Part shown: positions 37,512 to 48,646 of the stretch, piece by piece
How positions within the stretch are numbered: position 1 is the first letter of the stretch
Layout of the letters: each line of letters starts with the position of its first letter
NCBI RefSeq assembly: GCF_007655135.1
Contig: NC_045130.1
Coordinates: forward strand, 868,001-932,000
Direction: 5' to 3'
Source: Punica granatum
Taxonomy: Eukaryota; Streptophyta; Magnoliopsida; Myrtales; Lythraceae
DNA length: 64,000 nucleotides
The notes under the pieces: model-generated
What the model was told of the DNA's origin: nothing
Seen by the model: the letters and a program-made list of their open reading frames with translations, nothing else
The model's database searches: none
Program-made: the position numbers and the translations under genes

Positions 37512-38152
37512 ATTGCATGCATGTGCATCACATTCTTGTCACTTGAATTTCATCTCAGATAATGACTTGGAGCTACTAACCATAAGAAACTAATCAACTA
37601 ATGTACATACGATGCATATATGTGTTTAACATAATTAATCCAAAAGAATCAAATTTAGATTTGAATTTCGATCATACTAATAAAGGTTTATTGCACCACA
37701 TAGTATAATATTGACATATATTCTTAGATTTATCCAACGTCATTTTTTTTACTGAAATATCCTAATGTTGTTATTTTTGTTTCGCCAACTATCTTCTAGA
37801 GCTAGATGGTGACATCAAATTAACAACGTTGGGATATCTCAGACAAAAAATTAACGTTGAAATAAATTTAAAAATATATGTCAATATTAAATTATATGGT
37901 GCAATAAATCCTATGAATATCAGATCCAAATTAATCGTCCTTTCCTGATAGTCATTTATGATCACACCTTCCTTGTCGTTTCCACAGTTTCTATCTATAT
38001 CTATCGGTAAACGTAAAAGCCGGGCTGATCGCTTCTTCAGTAATGTTGTCAGAGGTTAAAACAGACGCACCACCCCAAAAATAGTATCGGAGCCACTGCA
38101 ACTGCACGCCCCGCCTTCCCCTCACCTTCTTCGTATCTTCCTCCCCTTCCGG

Positions 38153-38162
38153 TTTATATATA
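38153..38162 (+). promoter_or_regulatory. TATA box of the second BAP-like gene
   Basis: TTTATATATA lies about 105 bp upstream of the ATG at 38267, after a pyrimidine-rich stretch, at a spacing consistent with a plant core promoter and a leader of about 70-80 nt. Confidence 0.55.
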
Positions 38163-38266
38163 CACAGAAAAAACCTAATCCTTCTTTTGATCATCAGCAA
38201 GCAGTGCACCGATCCCTCGAATAAGCTCAAGCGACTATCGATCGACCAGACCAAGAAGACAAAGAT

Positions 38267-38782
38267 ATGCAGCAGCGATCGTTGGAGGTCACTGTTATCT
38301 CTGGAGAGGACCTGCGCCTCGGCCGAAAACCAGTCAGCAAGGACGTGTCCGTCGTCGTAAAGACAGACTTTGGCTGTGGCTACCGATGCACGACAAAGGT
38401 GGCGGATGCTGAGGGCAGCGGGATCGGACCTCAGTGGGACGAGAAGTTGGCATCGTTGCCCTTACAGTGGGACAATCGTGGAGTGATCGCTCTTGAAGTC
38501 AAGTGCCGGACTCAGCTGGGGGACGAGAGGCTCGTCGGCGCTGCAAGGGTGCCGCTGTCGGATTTCCTCGGGGGGTACGCGCCGGAGAATCACCTGCACT
38601 TCCTGAGTTACAGGCTGAGGGACTCTATCGGCCAGCGCAATGGCATTATTAATTTTTCAGCCAGGGTGAAAGCGCCGGGGAAGGGATCGGAAGTAGGAGG
38701 CCCTTCCGGTTCCGGTGGGGTCGCGGTGGGAATTCCAGTTTGGTCCGTCAAGTCTCACGTCTCTAAACAATACGAATATTGA
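38267..38782 (+). CDS. C2-domain protein, BON1-associated protein (BAP2-like)
   Basis: Intronless 171-residue paralogue of the protein at 32144. The C2 domain starts almost at the N-terminus (SLEVTVISGEDLRLGRKPV) and runs through VSVVVKTD, GPQWDEKL, ERLVGAARVPLSDFLGGYAP, HLHFLSYRLRD and GIINFSARVK, followed by a Gly-rich linker and GIPVWSVKSHVSKQYEY. The motifs GGYxPEN.LHFLSYRLRD are shared with the first copy, which shows that they arose from one gene. As there, the first loop lacks the DPY acidic pair (KDVSVV). BAP proteins are known to be induced by stress and to bind copines at the plasma membrane; that role is inferred here. cpFtsY at 22.9-26.7 kb is its neighbour in Arabidopsis also (BAP2). 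Confidence 0.9.
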   Translation: MQQRSLEVTVISGEDLRLGRKPVSKDVSVVVKTDFGCGYRCTTKVADAEGSGIGPQWDEKLASLPLQWDNRGVIALEVKCRTQLGDERLVGAARVPLSDFLGGYAPENHLHFLSYRLRDSIGQRNGIINFSARVKAPGKGSEVGGPSGSGGVAVGIPVWSVKSHVSKQYEY

Positions 38783-41228
38783 ATAGTTTCCTTTTTCTCC
38801 TTACAAATTGCATTAATTAGCTAGACATATTGATTTTTAGATAATTGTTAGAGATTGTGGGTGAGATGAGATCTTCACGGGGTACACGAGATTAAGCAGT
38901 TCAATCAATGCCTGCGCAGATTGAATTAACTGATTAATTGGAGATCTATTATGGTGCTTATTTAGTTTTCTGAAGAAATCAATTGCTTTTTTCTTCTTTC
39001 AATTTTTTTTTTTGGGGTTGAGTTCTTCTGTTTACATACCTACTACAATTTCTCGTGCATTGCATACATAGAGTACTAGCTAGCGCTCACATGGTTCTTT
39101 TTTTTTTTTTGGTGGACATAGCACCTATGGCTCGATTTTCGCATTGTGCCATTATTGAACCAAAAAGGAACACTTTTTATTATGCGAGTGTGAGCATCTG
39201 GATTGATTCGCGCAATTTAGTCAGCAATTTTGTTCTAAAAATATGTAAAAGAGATTAAAAAAAATTATAAGACAATATTACCATTGTAGTCGTTGATTGC
39301 CACCAATATTAAAGTCATCATTAATCATCAATCTCTTTTCGTCTTTGATCGTTGGAGCAGACTAAGTCCACCTCGCACCAAGGATCGACAAATGTTACTC
39401 ACAATTACTTATTCCTCTTCTAAATCTTTTCCGCTAAACTTGGTTTTAGAGAGAGGAAATAAATCATAAAAAAAAAGAAAATAATCACATAGGTGTGAGG
39501 TGTTTTATACCTTTTCTTTTAAAAAAAATCATTTTGAATTCCGAGTATGGTCGAGCAATAATTAATCGAAGAATTTTAAAAATCTTGGCATTGTTTGTGA
39601 ACGTTAAAGCCTCCTTTACATTATTTATTTTTGAACTTTTGCTTTTCTATGACATGGCACTATGATTTTTCGGCATTTGTCAAAGCTTTTATTGGTTGCC
39701 AATCGAAAAGTCATGAACTGTGGGAGAAATTGCCCAAAAAACATAATCACAATACTCAAAGAAATAAAAGTCATGCAAGTGAACGAAAGGTTCATCCTAC
39801 ATAGCATAGAATATGCCTCAGTGGCAAACAGAGCCCTCAATGGGCAGACTTTATTTGCACAAAATTAAGTAAAAGTTGCTTTTAATAAAGATGAAGTGAT
39901 GCTCAAATAGAATTAATCGCAATCAATAAATTGGTCACAAGATAGAATATGTCTTAGTAGCAAACAGAGCTGTTAATGGAAATGGACAGACTTTATTTGC
40001 ACAAAATTAAGTAAAAGTTCATTTTAATCAAGACGAAGCGATGCTCAAATAGGATTAGTCGCAATCAATAAATTGAGAACATCTCATAGTTATCATATTG
40101 TCCTAGAATGCACCAATCAACATAGTCACTGCGCTGTAGGCAAAAACTCATGGAATCCTCTTAGCTCTGAAGTTGGCTCGGCAGAATGAATGGAAGCATG
40201 TTGTCCTCTATAGCGATTCTCTTTTACTAGTTGAATGATTTCCAATGCTAGACCATCATCTTGGGAGGTTAGGAACCTCTCATTAGATATAAACTTATTG
40301 CTTAAGGACCTCTCGGAATGGCGTTGTATTTGAGTTCTCCGGATTAAAAATCGACTCGCGCACGAACTTTGCCATCTCGGTTTCATGTCCAATTTTGATG
40401 CTCTCTGTCTGTTCGAAGGACACCCACCCATGTAACATTGCTCCTTAATTCAATAAAATCACGTATTATTCATTAAAAAGAGAGAGAGAGAGAACACCCT
40501 GAGGGAGAATAATTAGAAAGGTTTCTTAGATAATAAATAGAGGACTTTCCACGAAGCTGCCAGTGGGTCAGTGCACAAGAGTGTAAGCGGACACGGTTGA
40601 GTCCCGGACCAGCTCTATGCTGGAACGGGGGAAAGAGCTGTGACGATATGCGCATGTCATGGTGAAGGTCTCATCACAGTTTCCGATCACCTGACGAAAA
40701 GCTCGCAATGACTGAGCTCTCTCCCTCTCTTCCAATTTTTTTCTTTTTCTCTTTCTGTTCCTTCTTTCTCTGTAAATCGTAATAATTTCATGTACGCCAT
40801 TGGCCCAGGCAACAAATGTATGAAAATACTTTGTTTTTCGTGAAAATCTTTCAGATTCTTTCCGACCTATGAATGTGTTGTGATCCTAAAGCTCTCACTC
40901 TTAATGGCTTCATTATCCCTTGATTTTTTTTTTTATCCTTACCTTCAGGACATTTCTTATGTGTTGTAAAGGCATATCAAAACGTAGTTAGCTACATAGC
41001 ATCACTCTTCTTTAGTTATATAAAAGTATTCAAAGGACAGACTCCATGCAAACTCCTTTTTTACTATTCAAGAGTATTTCAACAGTTCAATGAGGCTACA
41101 TGAAGTGCCCATTTATTTTTGTTTTTTTTTCTAGGGTAACTTTCATTCATAGGTTAGAGTAGAAGCTACGTTGGTCCTGTAAATATTTTGTCTTCTAAAC
41201 ATATTATAAGCGGGAAATCTTCATCAAA
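38783..41228. other. Spacer between BAP-like gene and tRNA-Gly
   Basis: AT-rich, no gene supported. Contains the direct repeat at 39801-40076. The minus frame at 40126-40431 (101 residues) shows no recognisable domain. Confidence 0.5.
39801..40076. repeat. Direct tandem duplication of about 138 bp
   Basis: Copy 1 (about 39801-39934) and copy 2 (about 39938-40076) share ATAGAATATG, GCAAACAGAGC, CAGACTTTATTTGCACAAAA, TTAAGTAAAAGTT, GATGCTCAAATAG and TCGCAATCAATAAATTG in the same order, with scattered substitutions and a small insertion in copy 2. Confidence 0.85.
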
Positions 41229-41299
41229 GCACCAGTGGTCTAGTGGCAGAATAGTACCCTGCCACGGTACAGGCCCGGGTTCGATTCCCGGCTGGTGCA
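41229..41299 (+). tRNA. trnG-GCC: tRNA-Gly (anticodon GCC)
   Basis: 71 nt that fold as a cytosolic-type glycine tRNA: acceptor stem GCACCAG pairs with CTGGTGC, D arm GGTCTAGTGGCAGAA, anticodon stem-loop with GCC at 41261-41263, T arm CCGGGTTCGATTCCCGG. CCA is not encoded and there is no intron. The first run of four or more T is at about 41392, some 90 nt downstream, unusually far for a Pol III terminator. Confidence 0.97.
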
Positions 41300-42201
41300 T
41301 TGGAGCTATGACGACCCGCGATGTGTCGGTTTAGGTCCCGCCACTTGATCCGATTCTCTGAGGATCATACCTCGCAAAAACCGAGCTCTCCTTTTTTTTT
41401 TTTTTTTTTTTGGGTTCTTTTTTTTCTTACCTCTCTCATTTTTCAGTTTTTGATAATTATATTGTCACCCTTGAGTTTCTTTCTTCACAGTGGTTTTATT
41501 TATCAATTAGAATTCCTCCATGGCATATAATTGATTTATCAAACATCATCTGAGGTAGATTAAAATTCTATTCAAAACATACAAAGCTCTGGTCATATGC
41601 CGATATAGTGATTCTATCTCGCTGACATCAAAAGATATTGTCGAATGATCTGCTCTTCTTGCTTTCGTACATGTTGCGGCCCTTGGGGGTCCTTCAAAAG
41701 CTTCAACCCCGACTTACATACTCTCGATTATCAACAACAGCTTTTACCAGATGGAGCTAATCTGGAAAACCAACAACTATAACAGCACAACTCGGCTTGA
41801 GCAGCTCTCCTATAATACTTCTCGTTCATCCACTTTCTAGTTTCCTGCACTCAGAAACAAAAGCTACTTCACCGTTCATCATATTCATCAAAATGATCCT
41901 ACTTGTCCGACAGTTGCTGAGCAGCTTTTGGACGCAAGGAAAGCAATGATCAATTTGAGAGTAAAGTATCATTTCACTCAACTAATCTGTGTTTTCATTC
42001 TTTATACATGACCAGATTCATATTCCACTCCTTGGCCTCCTCTCTATGGGAATAAACTAAATGTAGAGGGGGGAGGGGGGTGAAAAAAAATAAAAAAGGA
42101 GAACCCTATATGATCCACGGGCATGATATGCATCGGCTACAGATTGACTAACAACGAGCGGAAATTACCTAAAATTACAGGGAGAGTATGCTCCTTCGCG
42201 A
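41300..42201. other. Spacer between tRNA-Gly and the QUA3-like gene
   Basis: Contains a long T tract at about 41392-41411 and the 3'UTR region of the minus-strand methyltransferase gene. No other gene is seen. Confidence 0.5.
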
Positions 42202-44729
42202 TCATTTTGATGGCGAAGATAGCTTCCAGAAAGTTTTGGTTGCAACAAGTATCTTCTCTCTTCCATGCGATTTTGGCTCCTGCCTGTGTATACTGGTTGT
42301 CCATCTCACCGCGTGAGCTATCCGATCTATTCTGTCAATAACTTCGGGTGAATCTCGAATAACAACAGTCCCTTCCGGACGCAACATTCGATCCATTTCC
42401 ACCATCAGATCCACAAGGCTACATCTGCATTCATGATGAAAAGCAACCAAAGGTATCTCGTTTTAGATCACACGAGAAGCTTAGTAGAACAACCAGCATA
42501 TTGATTAAGGAAAACCACAAATTATATGAATAGATTATAAAGTGCTAGGCGAAATACCTATTCTTGCCTGAACCTGGATTCTTAGTTAATGCTTCAATGC
42601 TAGCGACATGAATAAAATCGTAAATACGGGGATACATAGAGAAAGGTTCACACCTGCATCCACATATCAAATATTAAAACTCCGTCCTCATTCTGAACCA
42701 AAACCAATTACTAAAGGTAAGAATAATGATAACAGCTAACAGCCAACAGAAGGAGAGCAATTATGTGCAATGGAAAGAGATGAGGTCAGCCAACACAATT
42801 GAAATGCTAATATAACTCACCAGTCATGGTATACCCCAATCAGTCCTCTGTCGTAAATTACATCCAATGTTAATGGCTTGCGAGCTGGAACTACATTCAT
42901 TACCCACACAGGGTCGGAGGAAAGTGCTGCTGCAAAGCCCCCAAAAAGGGCATTCATGTCCATGACATTGCGGACAGCAGGAGTTCCGAGCTTCAAGTTT
43001 AATGATGCCTTATAATAAGCAATCCTCCTCGCCCATCGCCGAGTGTCAGCCCCAAAGAGATCGATCCCATTTTTCAGCAGTGCAGCCCTAGCAGGAGCTT
43101 CTTTAAGTCTCTCCGGCCATTTTTTGATAGACCCAACTGCACATTCTCCTTTGACAGAATTTGCACTTGCTAAACACTTTTTCAACTTGAAGTACCTAAG
43201 AGATCATACAGAAGAGTGGGGGAAATCAGAACATATCCAACGACCTGGAATTATGGAAAAATAGAATGGATCATGACCAAAGAAGTGCCAAGAAAACCCA
43301 AGATAATAAATAACGCCAGCTTGCAGCAATTACCATGCACTACTTGGATCATCTGATTCATCACATAGCTCAAGCCCAAATTCATTTTGATTGGGAAAAC
43401 ATGAATCTCCAGCAGGCTTCTTCCAGATGACAGTGTTCCCATCAACAGCAATGAGGTCATAACACAAAGCTCTTGCCACGGCCTGGAGGTCTGCCCACTC
43501 CTTGTCCTGTTTAGGCCACTGCACCGGAGGGCCAGAGATCACTAGGTAACCTCCCGGGCGAAGCAACCGATCCACTTCAATGAAGTACGTGGCATCTGCA
43601 AAAAGAAAACAGGTAGTCATGCGGTCAATGAAGCACCAGAGGAGTTAGAAGCTTGATTTACGGGACTGATTATGTTAAATGAGCACTCACTATGGGCAGT
43701 AAACGGGATTGAGCATTGAGAACAATGGACGAAATCAAAGGCAAAGGCAGGAAATGGGAGCCTTTGTGTGCCAAGCATGGCAAAAAATGCCGGTATCCCT
43801 CTCTCGAGCGCAAACTGTATCCGCGAGTCATGGGAATCTCTTGGAGGAAGTGACATCGTCAAAATGCCTTCAGCCAGCAAAGACCCACCAAAACTAGCTG
43901 CCTAGGAGAAAAACACAGTGAAAGAATTTAAATGAACAGAATCCTGGAAAATGGCCGAAAATCGATGCAGAAGATAGCCCCCCGAATCATTACCCCGCAT
44001 CCCATGTCAAGGGCAGTCCTCAAAGATCCACCGGTGATCGGAATATACTGTTTGAGCTTGTCGATGTAGTGTCGAGCACCATGAGGAAACATTGTACCAT
44101 CATCATCAGGGAATGTAACGTAAGGACCTTCTTCTTTCATCCATCCCAGATTTCCTTTCCTATCTGCAATCTGATCGTGCGGCATATTGCTGCGCCATAC
44201 CTACACCCAAAGGAAAAGAAGGAAGAACCTCTGAGCCTTCAGTTATAATAAAAGCAGATAAAGAGGGGTAGTATAGTAAGTATGATCTTTTAACAGCTGA
44301 ATGAATTAAAGGGTAGGATGGGGGTTTAGGAGGGACCTTATCCAAGCTCTCCGGCCACGGGACCGGAATCTTGTAAGCGTCCGACGGGGGAATCAGGCAG
44401 AGGGGGGATTCCTCAGGCGGGGGGCAGCGGCGCTCCCGGGTGTTGCGGCGGGAATCGAGGCAGGGCAAGTGGTGAACGAAGTGAGCGGGGCAGGATTGAA
44501 TGTGGGCGGGGTGGAGCTTGCCGGACTCGACAGCGAGGACGAGGCGGGAGTGGTCGCGGGAGGAGAGGAGGAGGGACTGGCGGCCGGAGGCGGCGAGGGA
44601 GTCGCCGAGGGGGGTGAAGATGAGGAGGAAGAAGAGGAGGACGATGGCGAAGAGGAAGGCGGTGACGAGGTCGAGGAGGCGCCACTGGCGGGGGCCGCGC
44701 TTGGAGGGAGGGAGGTTGAGGTGGCCCAT
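42202..44729 (-). CDS. QUA3: QUA3-like Golgi homogalacturonan methyltransferase (PMT family)
   Basis: Type II Golgi membrane protein of the PMT (DUF248) family; QUA3 is proposed to methylesterify homogalacturonan in pectin synthesis with SAM as donor. Seven exons (transcript order): 44337-44729, 43994-44200, 43691-43901, 43334-43595, 42821-43195, 42558-42653, 42202-42424; 588 residues, normal for the family. Start MGHLNLPPSKRGPRQWR is the QUA3 N-terminus; the same frame is open 37 codons further upstream but that is probably leader. One membrane segment (LLDLVTAFLFAIVLLFFLLI, residues about 19-38). SAM-binding motif I is TALDMGCG; FDFVHCS, EVDRLLRPGGYLVISGPPVQ, NVMDMNALFGGFAAAL and WVMNVVPA follow. 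In this copy GCG is followed directly by AASFGG, where relatives have GCGVASFGG. Confidence 0.95.
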
Positions 44730-46045
44730 TGGAATGGAAGGTCGGATCTGATCAGAAGAGTAACATGTGATGTGACGGGGCTGGATCTTCTCTCGGAAGA
44801 TGGATGGAGCTGCTGCGGACTCAATCACTCGCTCACTCACTCAGCTCGGCTCAGTTGAAGGTGTCTACTTGCTTCTTCAAAGAGAGAAGGTGGGGTGGGG
44901 GTGGATCTGATGCTGATGAGACACAAAGAAACCGGTTAAAAGGTGAGGTTTGAGTGACGAAGAGAGGGAGAGAGAAAAAAGAGAGAGGAGAAGACTTGAG
45001 GTTTTACACAAATGGGAATGGGGGAAGAAAGAAGCCTTAAAGTTGGTCGTATTGGATCGGATCCACATACCAACAACACTGCTCCCGCGGTGATACACAC
45101 AGAGGAAATCTTATTTTTGGTGGTGGGCGGAGGGGAAGTAATTATTATTAGTTTATGTATTTATTTATTTATTGGCTGAAATGGGGTAGCTAATTCATTA
45201 TGAGCTTAATACATAACACTGCATCCATCCCCTTTATTATCTCAAAAAAAGAAAAGCATCCATCCCCTAGATCTTTTCAGCCAAGTTGCTTCTCAGTCGT
45301 CGACCACCAAAGGGAAAAAAAAGAAAAAAAAAAAAAAAAAAGAGTTGCTTCTTAGCCTATCGAATGAATCAATAATATAGAAACGGATGCAATGCAATAA
45401 CATGCTCCACTTAAAATGAACATAGCATTATGAGCTTTCTTGTCGTCCCAACAAAAGAGATTAATAATGGCATCACTATTCACCGTCATAGTACGTGGCT
45501 CCTCCTCCTAAGACGAAGGAGCCAAACTCTTAATCTCAATTAATCTAAGACGGAGGAGTATGGTTTTTTGAAGGACCAGGAAATGACTTGAAGTTAAGGC
45601 AAAGGATCCAGCTGTCAAGGAAAGCAATACGTTGACTGTCCATGGATGGTGTATTTGGTAGTGGTAGGGAGAGGGACAAAGTCTTACGTATGTCGTCAAC
45701 CGAAATAGAGAAAAGCTCCCGCCGTAGAAGATGCCAGTCCAATTTTTTCACTTAAAACACACACACACAGAAATAAGCAAAACCACTTCGAATTGAGCAA
45801 GGAATATAAAAGCGCACACAATATGATAATTCACGGAGATCACTGCAAAGAGAGGCATCGATTGACAATGAGACAACAGATCCCATCCTTTTTCAGTGGA
45901 TGGTATAGAGTACACTTATCAAACATGATCACTGGCTCTTCACAAAAATTCTGTGACGAGTGAAATAGCTCACTGAACCCCCACCGAACAAGCCAAACTA
46001 TGGACAGCGGATCTTTCTGACGGGTCCTTCCAGAATCCCAACAAT
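44730..46045. other. Promoter region of QUA3-like gene and spacer to CSN1
   Basis: Upstream leader of the minus-strand QUA3-like gene with GA/CT-rich sequence (about 44960-44995) and an A-rich tract near 45318-45343, then the 3' region of CSN1. No other gene is supported. Confidence 0.5.
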
Positions 46046-48646
46046 TCAAGATTTTCTAGACCTAACATTGTAATCGTACTTTATGAGATTTGCTCTTAGT
46101 AGCATTGAGCTCACATCGCGCTCAAACTCGCTTCCCGTCTGCAGGACCCGTTGGAAAGTAGCATTCCTCTGGTCAGCATGTCGTGCATACAATATCTTGT
46201 TGTGGGAGTCGATCCGAGCCTGCAGGATAACATTATGCATGCAGCTAGCTAAATAAGAGGGCTGATATCAATTACTCAATCCTGATATTTCCTATGAAAA
46301 CGGGAATAAAGGGGTGCACTTCTCGACCATATGAGCAACCAAAACTGAGTCACAAATCATGACACCTTCAACTAGAATGCTGTATCAGATGTACTACGGG
46401 ATGTATAATAATGAAGCAGACCTGTATCTGGTTGTCTGTGATCAAAGCTTCAAGCTCCTTCTCCAGCCCAGCAACACTGGTTTTAAAAGCATTAGCCATC
46501 ATCCGCAAGTCCACAGACACAAAAGGATGGGTATATTGGATGATAGCTTTGTGGCGGATCTGATTATAAAGTGTCTCCACATGGTCATGCAAGTGGATGT
46601 CGAGCATCAGATTTGCTTTTAGATTCCCAAGGTATTCCAAGCATGAGGCATAACGGCTGCATAAAGTGAGAACTCTCAGTAAAACCATAGTTTCTGGTAA
46701 TAATCATTTCGGCAATTATTGAGACTCTGACGTTATGCTAGAGCAGAACAGATTGGTGGATCTAAATTTATGAGATGATGACGATGGGAATTATTATGTG
46801 AGGAGAACAGGCATATAAAAAAACTCGAATTGCGGAGACAGACGAGGCTACCTTGAGTAAAAGTCATTAATAAGCTCCCTCACTTCAGGAACCAGCTCTA
46901 GGAAATTTCGGAAGTTGAGGTTATCTATTACTTTAGTCTGCCAAGAAAAGGATCCAGAGTCAGAGCCAGAAAACACATCCTCGAGTTCCAACTGGCAATG
47001 ATATAAACAACCAACTAGGAGGGGTAACACTAGATATTTGCCTTCAGTTCTGATCGATCAAAACTAGCAAGAGCACAAAGCCCTCCATAGGTTGCAACAT
47101 CTTGAGATGCAATAACTTCATTATAGTGATTTCCCAATTCAGGGCCAGTTTCCAGGAACTGCAGGTAAGTTGAAGACAATATATTAGAAGGCAGAAAAAT
47201 AAAGGCAAGTGACCTGTGACTGATGGAAAGTCCAGAAAGCTTAGCAATTTAGGAGCACTAATTGTTACAATCAAGGAGAAACAGATGTAAGAGTATTCAA
47301 ATTGAAGAGCACGCTAAAAGTAAGGACCATACCTTACGGGCAGCAAGTTTGTATTTTTTAGCCTCCAAATGAGCCAACCCTGCGGCGCAGCGCAATTTTG
47401 CAACTGTGATGGGGTCCAGGGCATCTGGTGTTTGTTCAGCTTTGCTGACATAACTCGTCACATGAGTGAATTGACCCATTTCAATGCTCACCAGGATTGC
47501 ATTCATGCACATGCTGATTATGTGCTTCGACGTGGTACAATAGTCTCGGGTGCGAACAAAACTTTTGAACGCATCTCCAAGGTTACCATGGGCATAATAA
47601 AATTCTCCAAAGTCATTGTAACCCATCCTTATGCTTTCCTTTATGAGATTGGTCTGCAGATCAAACCATGAAGAGCCAAACATTCATGAAAGATCTATAC
47701 CCTGCGGGTCAAAAACCGTTCATCTTGAAAAAAACTAGAATTCACAAAAGCACTTCCAACATGACCATGACGGTACACTAAATTTAACTTGCAGACAATT
47801 TTTGCTTTTTTTTTTTTTGCTGAATTAACCTGCAGACATTAAAATGTGTTAAGACACCAAATCGCCAGCTCGGTCGCTAAACCTGCCCTGATTTACTGTA
47901 TCAATTGTCTCCTGACTATCGCAAACTGAGAAATATTAACATGGAATTCAAACCCTAAAAATGGCAACCCGTTCAACTACAAACACTTACTACCATTAGT
48001 AAAAGCAAGACTATAAATCCTAAGAAGCAACAAAAAATAATGGAGCAACCAACCAAATTTCATGGAATTATGAATGAGGAGCATCGAAAAGTCTCGTGCA
48101 ACTAAGTAAAATGTAGAGAGCAGTCATCAAAAGGACATGCTACGACCGTTGATTTCCTGCCTTCTCACACTTCTACCTATCTACGATTCATTAGCATATG
48201 AATAGGAAAAGAGTTGCACAACAACAGGTACAAAAGAATCATCTAGAAACTACTGGACTTGTCAGGACTGAGCTTACTCTGTAGGAATTGAGCTCATTAT
48301 CCAACTTCTCCTTTTTCTGCTCCGCTCTCCGATCCACAGCCTCGCACCAGGCGGAGTCCATCCCGTACTTCTCTCCCAACTTCCCTCCGATCTTGTCCAC
48401 CACTTCCCGGAACAGCTGCGTGTTCTCTCCCTTCTTAATCTCGTCATAGGCCATCTTCAGCGCCTCGAGCTTCATCGACTCGTTGTCGCAGTGGTCGGCG
48501 ATGAACAGGAGCCGCGTGATCTTCGTCCGGTCCTTGTAAAGGCTAGCGTACGCCTCGATGTCGAGTTGCTCGCCGCTGATGATCGGCCTGCTGCGCGCCG
48601 AATCATCGCCCCCTCCGTTCTCGTAGATCTCGTCCTCCAGCTCCAT
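46046..48646 (-). CDS. CSN1: COP9 signalosome complex subunit 1 (CSN1/FUS6/COP11)
   Basis: PCI-domain scaffold subunit of the COP9 signalosome, which removes NEDD8/RUB from cullins and represses photomorphogenesis. Six exons (transcript order): 48278-48646, 47333-47653, 47042-47158, 46852-46937, 46422-46656, 46046-46219; 433 residues versus about 441 in Arabidopsis. Motifs include the N-terminal helical-repeat part ([19 protein letters not shown]), [40 protein letters not shown] and the PCI/winged-helix region ending [19 protein letters not shown]. The intron after exon 3 begins with GC (GAACTGAAG|GCAAAT), because no in-frame GT exists there and both flanking exons join exactly at the conserved ELK-TKVIDN boundary. 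It lies between two PMT methyltransferase genes on the same strand. Confidence 0.96.

Larger units (their letters stand above)
32723..38152. other. Long AT-rich spacer between the two BAP-like genes
   Basis: 5.4 kb without a supportable gene. It holds (TA)n runs (32945-32966, 34443-34463), an inverted-repeat element at 36148-36476 and a MITE at 37338-37511. The segment about 35955-36125 (TTGGGCCCCGACTAATCC, GTCGAGCCGGGTCGACCC) has a different, GC-richer composition and may be a transposon remnant. Confidence 0.5.

Noticed and set aside
40126..40431. 101-residue minus-strand frame
   Set aside because: No recognised domain, no splice partners, lies in repeat-rich spacer; a transposon remnant is possible but not demonstrable.
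44393..44858. Long frames on both strands over the 5' end of the QUA3-like gene
   Set aside because: Shadows of the GC-rich first exon, which is explained fully by the QUA3 N-terminus.
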